64,000 nt of DNA from Apiosordaria backusii. Lineage: Eukaryota; Ascomycota; Sordariomycetes; Sordariales; Lasiosphaeriaceae. Below the pieces are notes generated by a model, which did no database searches, was not told the DNA's origin, and saw nothing but the letters and a program-made list of their open reading frames with translations. The DNA lies in NCBI GenBank assembly GCA_030549205.1, contig JAUKTV010000006.1:1754501-1818500 (forward strand), read 5' to 3'. Position numbers and translations under genes: made by a program. Shown here piece by piece: positions 14,125-27,691 of this stretch (position 1 is its first letter; each line of letters opens with the position of its first letter).

Positions 14125-17100
14125 ATATCAATTGTTAATAAACTTAATATATATATACTTATCTTTAATTATTTTAACTAATCTTAAACTATCTTAATAA
14201 TTATATCGATTAATTAACTTTAATAAATATTAAACTAAGTTAAATTCAGCATTAGCAATTTAAATACTATTAAAGGCTTTAATAGTTTTAATATCTAATA
14301 ATATATTAAAGCTTAAGCCTTTATAATAACCTTTACTAATTAGCCTAGTAAGTAAAGTACTATTATTCTAAATTATAATAGCATTTACCTTTTTATTTAT
14401 TATAATTGCTTTTAATATTATATTAACTTAATCTTCTAATATTACTATAATTACTTTAACTACTAAGCTTATTTTAAACTCTCCTACTATATAAGTATTT
14501 ATAATAATATTAATAAACACTTCTCTTTTTTAAAAAGATAATATAAAGCTATCTTTATCGAAATCTATAAAGTAGCTAACTTTCCAATTCTTTTAAATAA
14601 TAATAGGCTTATTTATAAAGTTAACTACTACTATAGTCTTTAATAATATTGTATTTACTATTATATCTACAATAATATCCAATATAGTATATATAATAAA
14701 ATCTCTAAACTCTTTCTTTAATAAGTTTATATATTTAACTAATATAGTAATAATAGTATTAAACTAAATAATATATTTAACTTATACTACTACTTTTTTA
14801 AAAACTAGTGCTTTTTTTTAAATAACTATAAAAAGTATAACCAATATTTTTAAAGACTCTATTAACATTATACTATAAATATAATTGATTTTAATACTAT
14901 AAGACTTTAGGAATTTCATACCTAATAATATATTTAATATAAAGCTGGCAATTACTAAGGCTATAACTTTATATACTTTAAATACCTTAACTTCTTTAAT
15001 TTTTCTAAATATATATAAGTCGAAAGTTGCTTATTTTATAATACTTATATTACTTCTAATTATATTAAACGTTTTAATAAGGATTTTTATTATACTAACA
15101 TTTAAATAGTATTTTTATAATCACTTTCTATCTACTATACTAGTTAAATAGTCTATATCTATATAGACTAATATAGTTAGTCCTTTTAAATTAATCCTAA
15201 CTTAAATCTTATAATAGAAATTATAAACGAATTTAAAAAGTACTAACTTAAATACTAATCTAATATTAATAACATTACTACTTTTAATTAAGCTAATATA
15301 TATAATATCTTCTTCAAAACTCTAGTTTACTATATAATAGGCCTTCTTCTAAAGCTACTATTATTATTAATAGTCTTTCTTTATTAATAATATTAACTTA
15401 TCTACTATAGGACAATATCTTTATTATACTAAGGTATAATATCTTAACTTCCTAATATATTCCTTAATATATATATTAATATAGAAATGTTAAAAAAGTT
15501 AATTATAGCTTTTAAATATTTAAATATATTATTAATATATTTATTAATAGGCTTTACATTTAATATTTATATTTATCTATTAACTATACTTAATTAATAC
15601 CAATACTATAGCTTACTTTTTTATATAAAAGGCTAGTATATAAATAGAAATATTCTTATTATCGCTAACTATACTAATAGTACTAAAGTTTACTTACTTT
15701 CCTTCTTCTTTATTTTCCAACTACTTATTTTCTAAAGAAAGACCTTCTACTAATAACTTATCCTTAATTAGCTTTTCCTTTAACTTTCCTTTTATAACTA
15801 TAAAACTTTCTCCTATAAATACTACTCCTTTACCATTCTACCTTTTAAAATATCTAAACCTAAATCTACTTTTACTATTACTACTACTTTCTTTATTACT
15901 ATTATATTTATTATATCCTTTACTATTTTCTATATACTTACAATACCTATATTACTAAATATTATTACTATATTAATAGTATAAACTATTATACCTATTT
16001 TACTAAAGTATATTATACTAATTACCTTTAAAATAATAGCACCTATTAATCCTTAATAAGTTATTAAAACTATTATTAAAATAAGTACTATAATACTAAT
16101 AATTATTAACAAATTCTCAGTTATTATCGTATTATAGAACTTTAAATCTAATACTATCGTATAAAAGGCCTCTACCTTTACTATATTTTAATTAAAATCT
16201 ATTAAAATATATAATAAATCCTTACTTTTATTAGTTTTCTTTATTAATATAGTTTACTAATAGTATATACTATTATATTACCGCCGATAATAGACATTAA
16301 TACAGTTTAATTTTCTCTTTAATATAAACTATCTAAATAAAAAGAATATCGGTTACCTTAAACTTCTATATTAACTACTAAAGTCCTAAATATAGGCCAG
16401 TATATATAAATTATATAAATAAAGTTATATCTTAAATACTAAAGGTATAAATATATTTTATCTTCTCTATAATATAATTTCTAATAGATTTATACTGTTT
16501 ATAATCTTACTCTATATACTAAAGGTTACTAATCTTTTTAATAATAACTGACTTCTTAATACTAAATATACCTTCTAATACTATATATTAATTATTAAAA
16601 TCCTTCTTTAACTAATTGTAATTATTACCACTTAATTACTTATAGTATTATTAAAGTACTAAACCTTTAAAGAAGTCTCTTAATTATATATATAGTACTT
16701 TTGTTTTTACTTTATTATCTATATAATTATAAACTAAATTAAAAAAAAAGTATATATCTAAATATATAATAGCATTACTACTAATTACTATACTAATAGC
16801 TACCTCTACTTTTATATTATCTAACTTAAAAAAACCAACTCTCTTAATCATCTAACTACTAAACCTAACTTTATTAAAATAGGCCTACACTATACTTTAT
16901 ACTATAACTACTATTACTATAATAATATCAAAGAACTATTTAACTTATTACTTCTCTTTTTATTACTATACTTCTAATACTAAATTCAAAGGAATAGAAA
17001 GTACTTTAATATTAAGATTAGCGCTAACACTTTAAAATAAATTAATAGAAAAAGCACCATTCCTTCTATTACTGCTATTAGTATTACTTTAAGTTAATAA

Positions 17101-17164
17101 TACTATAACTATCCTTATAATAAATAGTTATATATTAAAACTATACTTAATAAAGGCTTATATT
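14125..17164 (-). pseudogene. gypsy-1 gag-side remnant
   Basis: AT-rich sequence between the two nested copia elements, upstream of the gypsy-1 pol region in minus-strand order. A possible cysteine-containing zinc-knuckle remnant reads on the minus strand near 15.9-16.1 kb. No intact frame survives. It is assigned to gypsy-1 by position and base bias. Confidence 0.45.
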
Positions 17165-17169
17165 AGACC
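17165..17169. repeat. Target-site duplication AGACC, left copy
   Basis: AGACC lies directly before the 5' LTR of copia-2 and is repeated at 25688-25692. Confidence 0.85.
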
Positions 17170-17963
17170 TATTAAACTAAGTCCCTGTAAGGCCTAAGTT
17201 TACAGTAGGTAGCTGCTATTATACTACGTGGTAGAAGCTTAAGTAGAAAAGCCTACCTGTTAGCTACCTGGCATTTGCCCGGCACTTTACTTCACTGCAG
17301 AGCTATTTAAAGGCTTGCATCTTACTAACCAGTGGGCCAAACTGCCTGTAATTTTATATTCAGGCTACTAAGGCCTACTACTATAGGCAATATAAGTGGC
17401 CTAACCCTAACCCTACGATAACCTGCACTTTAGGTTGAGGGTATCAGGTTTTGCGGCCCTTTTATATAGCCGTAAGTCGATTATTAAAGAGCTGTAAACT
17501 ACGCTAACTTAGCTGCCTATAAGACCTGTAGTTAACTACTAGGTTAACTAAGTTAGCTTAAAATTGGTAGGCCTATAGTTAAGTAGGTATACTATTACTA
17601 TACTAAATTATAGGCCTGTAGGCCCTATAAATCGGAAGCTATAGAAGGCTTAGTAAGTAGTTTATAGGACTTAATAAACCTTAGGGTTAACCAAACTATA
17701 CTTTGGCCTATCTGCCTACTAGAGTATATAAGGCACTGTATATCAGTCAGTAAATATATAGTAGACTTATAAAAGGCTAGCACTACAATACAATTATTTA
17801 CTTACTATATTTCTATTCTACAATACTTACAAGGTACTATATTCTAATACCCTAATATTAAGCTATAGGTATTATATATAAAACTTCTACTATACTATAA
17901 GCTAATATATAAGTACTAATTATAGGGCCCTTAAGCCTATAATTAACTATATCTATTCCAATA
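17170..17963 (+). repeat. copia-2 5' LTR
   Basis: 794 bp. It starts TATTAAACTAAG (RIP form of TGTTAAACTAAG) and ends CTATTCCAATA (from CA). It carries two CTAACC-like units near 17.4 kb that are an LTR feature, not telomere. Confidence 0.85.
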
Positions 17964-17979
17964 GGTTATAAGTTTAGAA
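17964..17979 (+). other. copia-2 primer-binding site (half-tRNA type)
   Basis: GGTTATAAGTTTAG follows the LTR end directly. The less mutated form in the sister copies is GGTTATAAGCCTAG. It is complementary to the initiator tRNA-Met anticodon region once RIP is allowed for. Drosophila copia is known to prime in the same half-tRNA manner. Confidence 0.6.
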
Positions 17980-20900
17980 GATACTTAATTAGGTTATAGG
18001 CTTATAAGCTTAAGCTTAAAGCCTTCTATAAATAACAGCTTAGGCCACTATAGACTATATTATAAGTAGGTTATAAAATTACTAATTTTATAGCCTACCT
18101 ATTAAGGTAGGGTTATAAGGTAAATACTAAGCTTACTTTACTTTATTAAGTTTTCCAGAGGCCTATAAAGTTTAAATTTACGTCCGCTATTAAATTTATT
18201 ATACTATAAGGCGTATAAAAATTAAGCTTAATAAGGCACTAAAGGCCTATAAACTATAAGCTTATAAAAGCTAAAAATAGCCTTCTACTTTAACTATAGC
18301 TAAGTAGGTAGTTTTGTAAATCCTAAAGGCAGGTAAAATAGTAAGAAAGTAAAGTGACCTTTTTAACCACTATTACTATTAGTAATTGCAGTACTTTACT
18401 ATATAAAATAGAGCCTATTCTTTAAGGCTCTTAAGTACTATAGACTTAATATCTTTTACTATATAAGTAAACTATAACTAAAGCCTTAGTTAAAAACAGT
18501 ACTAAGCTAGGGTTTTAAAGCCCTATAGGATACTTTAACGTTAAATATATTAAACCTTCTATAGATTTAGAAATATAAAATACAAGGTCTAAGTAAAGGC
18601 CTTTTAAAAAGGAAAAATCAGTAGATTCTTACTATATATAGGCCTTTACTATTTAATTAAAGAAGTAAGAGGCCTAGATTTAACAGTTATAAAGTGCTAT
18701 AACCGAAATAATAAAGCAAATTAAGCTTCTAATAGTAACTTAAAATACTTTAAAAAGGCCTAAGGCTACTATAACTGCTCCTTTAATAGTAACTAAAGTT
18801 ATATATTTAAAAGCTATAGTAGCCTACTAACTTAAGCTTAAGGCTAATAGTAATTCTACTAAGGTCCTTTATATTACTATAGTTATTAAAATAACTAAAA
18901 AGGTCTATAAATTCCTTACTAATTAAAGGCTTATAGGTCTTAAGAATTTCGATCTATAAAAACAGGGTTTAAATATTATACTATATACTATCAATATAGC
19001 TACTTTTATAAAAGACCTTACTATAGTAGCCTATTAAAGTAATGCTAAATAGGTCCTACTATTAATATTACTTTAAAATAGTATAGCCTTAAGCCCTTAG
19101 GTTTCTATTTTATAATAAATAAGCCCTATTAAAGCCTATAAACTACTTATTTAAAGGTATTCTTATAGTATTAAATTACAATAAGGAAACCTTTATAGGA
19201 AATACCACTTTTTAAACTTCTATTAATTTATAAGCTCTTTAATAGACTTTAACGTTAAGTTCTTTAATATAGTTAGCTAGCTTATATTAACTAGCATTGA
19301 CCTTTAAGTTATAGATTAAGTAAATTAATACTTATAGACTATAGAAAAGAGCTTTCTATAGTAGATTAAAAAGTAATAAAGTACTATATAGACTATTAAA
19401 GCATTAAACTAAAATATAGATACTATTAACTTAAGCTTTTTAATAATAGACCTATTAAAAGAATAGTATATTTTAGCCTCTATTGCTATTAAAGGTATAG
19501 CCTATAGAAGTAAAGAAGGCCTTTATAAAGGCATTAAAAAGAAGGTTTTCTTAAGTAAGAAGCTTAAAAGTAATAGTAATGGTAGCCTTAATAGCTTTAA
19601 TAGCTCTTTTTAAAAGAAAAAAAAGAAAGGCTTTAAAAGGCTTAAAGGCTTTAAAGAAAGGCTTAAAGCTAAAGATTTATTTACCTATATAATAAGCTTT
19701 TATAACTTAGCTTTAAAGGTCTTTAAAGACTTTAATAATAACGATAGTAATAAAGGTACTTATATAGTATTTATAAAGCCTGCTAAAGGCATTAAAAGCA
19801 TTAAAGGTATGGCCCTAATAGTACTTTTTTTAAGGGATGCCTTTCTATATAATATTAAATTTACTAACTATATTATTAATAGTCGAAAATAGTTTACTAA
19901 TTATAAGTTTAACAATAGCTTATTAAAGACAATTTATATAGAAGGAGGTCTTTTAATATTTAAAGGCTTTAAAACTGTTATATTTATAGTACTTTTTTAA
20001 AAAGAACCTTTTAAATATATTAAGGTTAAGCTTAAAAATATTCCATATATTTCTTAGTTTGACATTAACCTTTTTAATAGTATACTATATTAGAAAGCTA
20101 ACGGTTAGATTAAAAAGAAAGTACTGTATAGGCTTAATAAGGCTTTAATAGCGGTATTTGATTTTAAGGCTTTAAGCTTTTTTTTAAAATTACAAAAGGT
20201 AAAAAGGCCTATTATTTACTATAATATAAGTTTTAACGTTATTAATTAGAAGCGAAAATTAGTAGTTAAGCTTTTTAATAGGCCTTTATTTTAAAAGGAT
20301 AGCTATTTAAAGGTCGATTTAGAGCTTTAAAGGCTTTATGATAGGCCTATAGAGCTAAATAGCGATAGTACTATTAACTTTAATTTAAATATTTAAAAGG
20401 TAAAGCCCTATAGGCTTAAAGGATTTAAGTAAGGTTATAAGGAAGGCTATAACCGGGGTATATTTAGAGGAATAAAGCTTTATTAGTTTATAAAAGGCCT
20501 TAATAGCTTAAATGACCTTAACTTTAGAAGATTTAGTTAAGGTAGACCTATTAAAAAGCTCTATAGGTTTAGAAAAGGCCTTAATAGCTTAAATAACCTT
20601 AGTTTATTTAATTAAAAAAAGGCTTAGGAAGGCTATATATTTAAAGAGGCTATTAAAAATATCCTTAATACTGCTATAAACTACTATAGTAAATTACTTT
20701 AAATAGTATTAAAATGGTATATTAGGCTAAGTTATATAGGCCTAATACTATTAAAAAGGACCAGTAAAATTACTATTAGGCTTTTAAACTTAAATTAAAT
20801 AAAAGAAGTAGATTTTTAATACTCAGCCTATAATAAAGCTAAAGTAATAAGAAGGCTTTAATTTTCTACTATTTTAAACCTACTTAAGGTTTTAGGTTCT

Positions 20901-21184
20901 ATTAAAGGTAATACTTTTAAAATTAACCCTATACCTTATAATAAGCTCCCTATAGTGTTGATTTTAATAGACCGAAAATCCCGATTTAAATAGGCCTTTT
21001 ATTTATTAAACGTTAAAAGACTAACTGTACTAAACGCTATTAAAAGCTTTTTTAAAGGCTTAAAGAACTGCTATAATAGGTACCCTATTTATTTCTATTA
21101 CAATAGTAGAAAAGAAATTAATTATAAATTATAGATTTAATTTTTTACTAAAGGCATTGAATTTTCTACTTTTAAACTCTATAT

Positions 21185-22180
21185 TTATAAATAAAATCTT
21201 AAGGTTCAGTGGTATATACATAAGACATGACATATAGATGCTTACGATTAACACAACAGTATCTTTAGGCTATTTAATATAGCTATTAGACTGGCTACTT
21301 AATCTATTAGGCCGTCTTATCCTTTACAATCACTACCGCGATATCGATTAACTTTGTTAACTAGTCTTTTACCTTATCCTTCTTTTTAAAAGCTTTCTTT
21401 TAAGTCGTTTCATCCTTAATCCAATACCTCGGCTTAAAACCAATTAAATCCTATCTAAATCGATAGAGGTTAATATATTTAGTATAAGATAAAGTAACTA
21501 TAGTATATATAGCTAACTTTTTAATAAAGGTAACGTTTATATTTTGCTTATTACTATCTTTTTTTAATATAGCTATTAAAATGTCGGTAAATTTAAAGTA
21601 CTTACAGTAATCTAGCCTTAGGATCTTATATTTATAAGCTTTTAGTATAATTATATATTACTATTATATTAGTACTATCTTTTAATTATTAAGTTATATA
21701 GAATAGACCTATACTTAATACTATAAGTAGTCGATTAAGTTTTAATATAGTAAGTAATATAGAAGAGGAATATAGTAGGTAATATAAAAGAAGAATATAG
21801 TAGGTAATGTAGGAAAGGAATATAGTAGGTAATGTAGGAGAGGAACGGTAAAGAAAAATAGGATCCTTTTTAACTTTATATAAATACTAGTACCTGGCCT
21901 TAGTATAGGCCAGCAAGGGAATTATCGATGTAGTTATAAACAATTCAGTAATAAAGGAGGCATTTAAAAGGTTTAGCTATAATATTATTACATAAGTTTA
22001 TTATTGAACTTGACGGTAGAAGGTTTAACTATATAATAAGCACGTGACTATAACGGTAGCCCTAAGCAGTTTAAGTAGTATACTAGATTAGGTATAAAGA
22101 GAATTAACGCTAAATGTAGCGTTGTAAAAGAAATTTTTTTTTGGAAGCTCCACTTCTTAGAGAGACATTATAAATAAAAT
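21185..22180. mobile_element. 970-bp insertion inside copia-2 with 13-bp target duplication
   Basis: Comparison with copia-1 shows that 21198-22167 is extra sequence. TTATAAATAAAAT stands on both sides (21185-21197 and 22168-22180), a 13-bp duplication. That length suits target-primed (LINE/SINE-like) integration better than an LTR or Helitron insertion. It contains four 25-bp tandem units at 21743-21842 and a run of T near 22133. No coding frame was found. Near the left end GGTTCAGTGG resembles a tRNA-type A box, but the B box is not convincing. The family is unknown. Confidence 0.6.
21743..21842. repeat. 25-bp minisatellite, four units
   Basis: Four head-to-tail 25-bp units built on GAATATAGTAGGTAATGTAG followed by GAGAG or a variant. 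Units differ mainly by G/A changes. The array lies inside the 970-bp insertion. Confidence 0.75.
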
Positions 22181-22929
22181 AGCCTAATTAAACGCTTTAT
22201 TAAAGTATTTTTAAACCGGTTATAGACTATAATAGTATTATTACAGTTCCCTTAGTATTTATAGTACTATATAATATTTATAGTACTTAAACTAATTAAC
22301 TATATAGTAGTTAGTAATAGGGACCTTACTCCTTATTAAATGTTTTATAATAAATTAAAGCCTTCCCTTTTCTATAAACTAGATTTAAGTTAGTTTAAAG
22401 CTATAGGCTTTTTTATAGAGCTTTTTATTTTTATTAAAAAAAGGTCTAAAGCTTTAAAGCTATAGGCCTATATAGAGCATAATAAGCTACTTGCTATCTT
22501 TAAAAGTAAGACCTATTAAATATAAATACTAGTTAAAAGGACAATAGTAAAATCTTCCTTTATAAATATAGTAAATAAACCTATTATAATTTAAAGTATT
22601 ATTGCTATTTTAAAAGGAGATTTATACTAAGAAAGGGTAAAGCTATTATAATTAGTAAATAAAGATAGCGACCTATACTTTAAATATGACTTAACTGGCT
22701 AATTAAGTTTAGAAATTAATTAGTAGGCTAATATTGAAAAGTTCCTTAATAGTAAGCTAATTAGTAGGCCTACTATAATTTAAAAGGCTATAATTAATAG
22801 TAGCTTAAAGCCTCTTAATGGGCCTATTATAGGCCTTAAAGCTAGCTTAGAATCTTTTATTAAAGACTACTTACTAATAAAAGTAAAAGAACTATACTTA
22901 AATATAAGTAAAGATATTAAAATAGGCAC

Positions 22930-24380
22930 TAGCTAATTTATTAAATTAATACTAACTAGAGCTAAGGCCTATTACTATAAGGTTTTTAAAGGTCCTTTTA
23001 GTACTAGTTTATTACTTTAAATATTAAAATAAGTATTAAAGAACTTTAAAAAATCCTATTAGCTATAGACTATATATAGTAAATTTAAGCAAATAGTTAA
23101 TTAAAGAACCTTTAAGTTTCTTTTTTAAAGTGCTTTCTTTAAAGACTGTATGTTATTAATTAGTAAGTTAATACTATATAAAAAGACCAATAAAGAAAAT
23201 AAGCTTTTAAAGTTTAAAGTTAGGTTAGTTATTAAAGGATTTTTATAAAAGAAAGGCTTAGATTTTATAAAAACCTTTGCCTTTATTACTATACTACTTA
23301 TTTAATATATATTGCTAACTATAGCGGCTTTATTAAATTAGAAAATAGAATAGATCGATTTTATAAAGGCATTTTTCAATAGCTATTTAAAAAAGGAAAA
23401 TTATATAACTATACTTAAAGGCTTCTATAAATTTTACCAATTAGTAGACTTAACTATTAAAGTAAAGTTATATAAGTAAGGCTTTAAGTTTAAAACCAGC
23501 TAAATAATTTGCCTTTTTAAAGTCTTATATAGCTTAAAATAAAGCCTTAAACTTTAGTAAATTAAACTTACTAAGCTATTAAAAGAAGAAGGTTTTATAG
23601 TGTTAATTTCTAATTTTATTATCTTTTATAATCCAAAAGCTAGGATTTTTATAGGAACCTATATTAATAATTATTTAATTATAAGCTTTAATGAGGCCTA
23701 TATTTAACAGCTTAAGAAGAACTTAAATAAAGTTTACTTAATAAAAGATAAAAAGCTAGCTTCTTTCTTTTTAAGTATTTAAATAATAAAGGATAAACAT
23801 TGCTTCCTTTTATAGCTTAACTAAGCCTAGTATATATAAAAGGTAATTAAGACCTTTAATTTTGAAAATAGCTATAAAATACTAATTTTTTTATAGCTTA
23901 AAATAGTAGCTTAATATAAAAACCTTAAATTAAAAAGAAGCTCTATAAATAAGTTAGATTATATACTATTTTAATATATAGTAAGTACTGTAATATATTT
24001 AATAACCTAAATAAAGTCTAATATTGCTTTTATAATACAGTAGCTTTTAAAAAGTATATAGTAACCTACTATAGTAAGCCTAAACGCTATTAAAAACCTT
24101 TTAAAGTATTTAAATGGTATAGAGAATTTAATAATTACTTACGGTTATAATACTATTAGACTTATTAAAAAAGAAGGTACTATAGTACCTATAGGCTTTA
24201 TAGATTCAAACTTTATAAAAAACTTAAAGCATTTAAAATCTACCTATAGCTTTATATTTAAAGTAACTAAAGGCTTTATAAGCTAAAAATTAAAGAAAGC
24301 TAGTACTATAAGCCTCTTTACTTTAAAGGCTAAAACCAATATACTTATTAAGGCTATTTATAAAGCTTTATAAATTAGGA
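22930..24380 (+). pseudogene. copia-2 reverse transcriptase and RNase H remnant
   Basis: The degraded translation shows the copia RT block KGFLQKKGLDFIKTFAF and then IDFIKAFFNSYL. The active site at 23660-23671 reads Y-I-N-N in place of Y-V-D-D. The RNase H block follows at 24.19-24.37 kb (GFIDSNF, then KSTYSFIFKV, then STISLFTLKAK). Nonsense changes sit at former Trp and Gln codons. It is a clear Ty1/copia RVT_2-type enzyme, dead. Confidence 0.85.
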
Positions 24381-24841
24381 GAGTCTATAAAAAGCTAAGA
24401 TATACTTTAAAAGGCTTTACTTTACTATATAGTAATAATATTGGCTTTATAATTACTACCTATAACCTAACCTTTTATAACTATATTAAATATATATTAT
24501 TAAAATACTATTAATTACTTAAATACTAAATAAATGCTGGTTAATAGATTGACCAAACTACTAGTTAGTTAAAAATTTAAAACCTTTATAGGTCTTTTAA
24601 GCTTAAAGAATAGGCCTATAGAAGAAAAGTTAATAGAAGAATAGATTAGAAAACTACCCTTCTTATATTTAATTTTCCTTTATAAATTAGCTTATAAAAG
24701 TAATTACTTAATGTTTAAATATATAAACCTTAACGCTTTGTATACCTTATATTTTAGTTTTTTAATTAGTTAGTTAGTTTATTAGTTTTAGCTTACTATA
24801 GTAAGCTTTAGATTTAAATCTAAGCCTATTACTTACTATAA

Positions 24842-24853
24842 GTAAAGAAGGGG
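24842..24853 (+). other. copia-2 polypurine tract
   Basis: GTAAAGAAGGGG directly before the 3' LTR start at 24854. The copia-1 counterpart is at 7359-7370 on the minus strand. Confidence 0.7.
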
Positions 24854-25687
24854 TATTAAACTAGGTCCTTATAAAGCCTAAGTTTATAGTAGGTAGTTAC
24901 TATTATACTATATAGTAAAAGCTTAAATAGAAAAGCCTACTTATTAGCTATCCGGCATTTACCTAGTACCTTACTTTATTATAAGGCTATTTAAAGGCCT
25001 GTATTTTACTAATTAATAGGCCAAACTGCTTATAATTTTATATTTAGGTTATTAAGGCCTATTACTATAGGTAGTATAAGTAGCTTAACTTTAACTTTAT
25101 AATAACCTATACTTTAGGTTAAAGATGTCAGGTTTTACAATCCTTTTATATAGTTGTAAGTTAATTATTAAAAAGCTGTAAACTACGTTAATTTAACTGT
25201 CTATAAAACCTATAGCTAACTATTAAGCTAATTAAATTAGCCTAAAATTAGTAGGACTACAGTTAAATAGGTATATTACTACTATACTAAATTATAGGCT
25301 TATAGGCCCTATAAATCGGAAGTTATAGAGGATTTAATAAGTGGTTTATAGGGCTTAATAAACCTCGGGATTAACCAAGCTATACTCTAGCCTATCTGCC
25401 TGTTAAGGTATGCGAGGTACTGTATATTAGTCGGTAGGTATATAGTAGAGGTTCAGTATAAACCCTACTATAGAGATTATTATAGTAGATTTATAGAAGG
25501 CTAGCACTATAATACAATTATTTACCTACTATATTTCTATTCTGCAGTACCTACAAGGTACTGTATTCTAATACCCCAGTACTAAGCTATAGGTATTACA
25601 TATAAGACTTCCGCTGCATAGTAAGCTAGTATATAAGCACTAATTACAGGGCCCTTAGGCCTGTAATTGACCATACCTATTCCAATA
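24854..25687 (+). repeat. copia-2 3' LTR
   Basis: 834 bp, matching 17170-17963 and the copia-1 LTRs. It contains a segment near 25.45-25.48 kb that the 5' LTR of the same element lacks, which explains the 40-bp length difference. Confidence 0.85.
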
Positions 25688-25692
25688 AGACC
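25688..25692. repeat. Target-site duplication AGACC, right copy
   Basis: Perfect match to 17165-17169. Confidence 0.85.
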
Positions 25693-27674
25693 TAATCTTA
25701 AAGGATTTCTTAATACTTATTATATCGATTTAATTAAGGAAACTAATTAAGCAGTGATTTATAATATTACTATTAAACTTAAATACAGTAAAGTAAAGAT
25801 AAACAATATATATATATTAAACTATACTTATTAAAATCGATAAGCAGAAATTAATACTTATAATACTAATAGTTAAAGCTCTAGTTTAAACGTTTTTACT
25901 CTTTAATTTTAAAGTAGAAGGTTAAAATGTCCAATATATCTATTAAATATACTTTATTAAAATACTAAGTTAGCTAACTATAATCTAAACCTTATCTTAA
26001 AGTTAAAGCCTAGTCCTATATTTAATAATATTTTTTACTTAACAAACTAGGCAATTATAAAAGGCCTATATTCTTTACCGAAAGTAATATACAATAACTT
26101 CTTAATAGTAAGTACTAATATAAATACCGCTTAAGCTATATTAAGTAATATACTAAGATTTAGCTTAATTTAAAGTTAATAAAACTATTAAATAGACAAA
26201 ATATAAGACTAAATAAGCAAAGTATTTAACAAATAACCAACGTTGTAATTAAAAGGTATCTAAGGCTATACTTATAGTAAAGTATATTATAGTTATATTA
26301 AAAAGCTAATTGTTAATATAATCCAGCCTTCCTAATATACTAGTTAAGCTATTAATAGCTTGACTCTATACTTAAAAAAGTCGCCTTACTAACTTTATAC
26401 CATATAATCATCATTAGAAGACTCGCTATCTAACTCTTCTTTAATAAATAAATTAATCCAATATATTCGCAAATTTTAAAAAGCTTCTAATAATAATAAA
26501 ATAATTAATCTCGATAACAGTATAGATAGTAATATAGATAGAATTAGTAGTTAAAAAAGATATATTTAAATCTTATTTAATTAAACTAATATATATACTA
26601 AGGCCTACTTAAATACCGATACTAACAAGGCTAAGAAGGCTAAAGGCTATAGTAAATTTACATTTAAATATACCTCTAGTAAGTTCAATAAAGACACCGT
26701 CTAAAGGTTATATAATATAACTAATTACTATTAAACTAACTACTACTTACCGACTAATACAAACTACTACTTACTAAATAATATAAACTAATACTCTCTA
26801 TATAGTATAAAGGCCTATTACTTAACTAATTATTTATAGCTAACTAGTATAAAAGCTTATTAATCCAGCGTATATAGTTATAGCTAATATTATATAAGCT
26901 AATACTCCTTATTAAATCGATTTAGTAAGTAATCGTATTACTTAGTAAATTAAACTTCTTTATTAATTAAAGGCTCTAACTACTAAAGTTCTAACTATAG
27001 AAGTTCTAACTATATATCTTCTAATAACGGTAGATTCCAATATATACAGAACTGGCAAAAGACACTCTTTACTAGCCTAGTTCTATCCTTAAGCTAGAAA
27101 AGTAGTACCTTTTCAAACTTATCGATTTCCAAATTACTATCAATTTTAACTACGTTTACCAATATATTTAAAGTTACCAAGCTATTACTAACAACTCTAT
27201 AATACCGTTATAATTAGTATACTAGTATCTTCTTAATTACTATAATATAGAAAGGCATAGGCTTAATAAGGCTTAATAGTATATAAGGCTATAGTAATAT
27301 ATAGTAAGGTAGTTATACCGATTAAAGAGTAAATAGATTAAGCAAAATTAAGTAACTTATTAAATTACAAAGTTGCTTAATAAACTAATAAAGTTAGTAG
27401 TAAATTAAGGTTATATTAAGGAATAAGTACTAAACGCTTAATAATAGCATTTAAAGTATTTAATCGTTATACCAATTAAAACTATCGTTAAGCTAAATAC
27501 TAATAATAATACTAAGCTAATAAATAATAGGATACTAATATTATCGTAAGTTGCTTCTTAATACTATAGTCAAATAACTAAGTAGCAGAAACTTACTGAA
27601 GCTTTAGGAAGGTCAGGTTTTCGATTTAATTAAAGATTGAAAAAAATTACTACCTAGCTATCTACTAGGGGTAT
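25693..27674 (-). other. gypsy-1 5' internal region, no intact gene
   Basis: AT-rich sequence between copia-2 and the gypsy-1 primer site. By orientation it holds the element's leader and the start of gag. No frame survives and no domain was recognised. Confidence 0.45.
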
Positions 27675-27690
27675 AGAAATATAGTTACCA
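27675..27690 (-). other. gypsy-1 primer-binding site
   Basis: On the minus strand, one base after the LTR, the sequence reads TGGTAACTATATTTC. It starts with TGG, the complement of a tRNA CCA end. This is the normal acceptor-end primer type, in contrast to the copia elements. The tRNA was not identified. Confidence 0.5.
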
Positions 27691-27691
27691 T

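Larger units (their letters stand above)
17980..22929 (+). pseudogene. copia-2 gag/protease/integrase remnant
   Basis: The integrase is recognisable from about 20.9 kb to 21.2 kb (DRKSRF...AFYL, then KGIEFS) and resumes at 22181 with NSLIKRF, the copia NG-x-x-ER region. The nested insertion 21198-22167 lies between these two motifs. Upstream, gag and protease are assigned by position only. Stops are frequent, typically TAG/TAA at former Gln and Trp codons. Confidence 0.65.
17170..25687 (+). mobile_element. RIP-degraded Ty1/copia retrotransposon, copia-2
   Basis: It has LTRs at 17170-17963 and 24854-25687 and a perfect AGACC duplication. A half-tRNA primer site follows the 5' LTR and a GTAAAGAAGGGG purine tract precedes the 3' LTR. 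The pol order is integrase, then reverse transcriptase, then RNase H, which is the Ty1/copia arrangement. A 970-bp insertion at 21198-22167 interrupts the integrase. It sits inside gypsy-1 in the opposite orientation. Confidence 0.9.
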
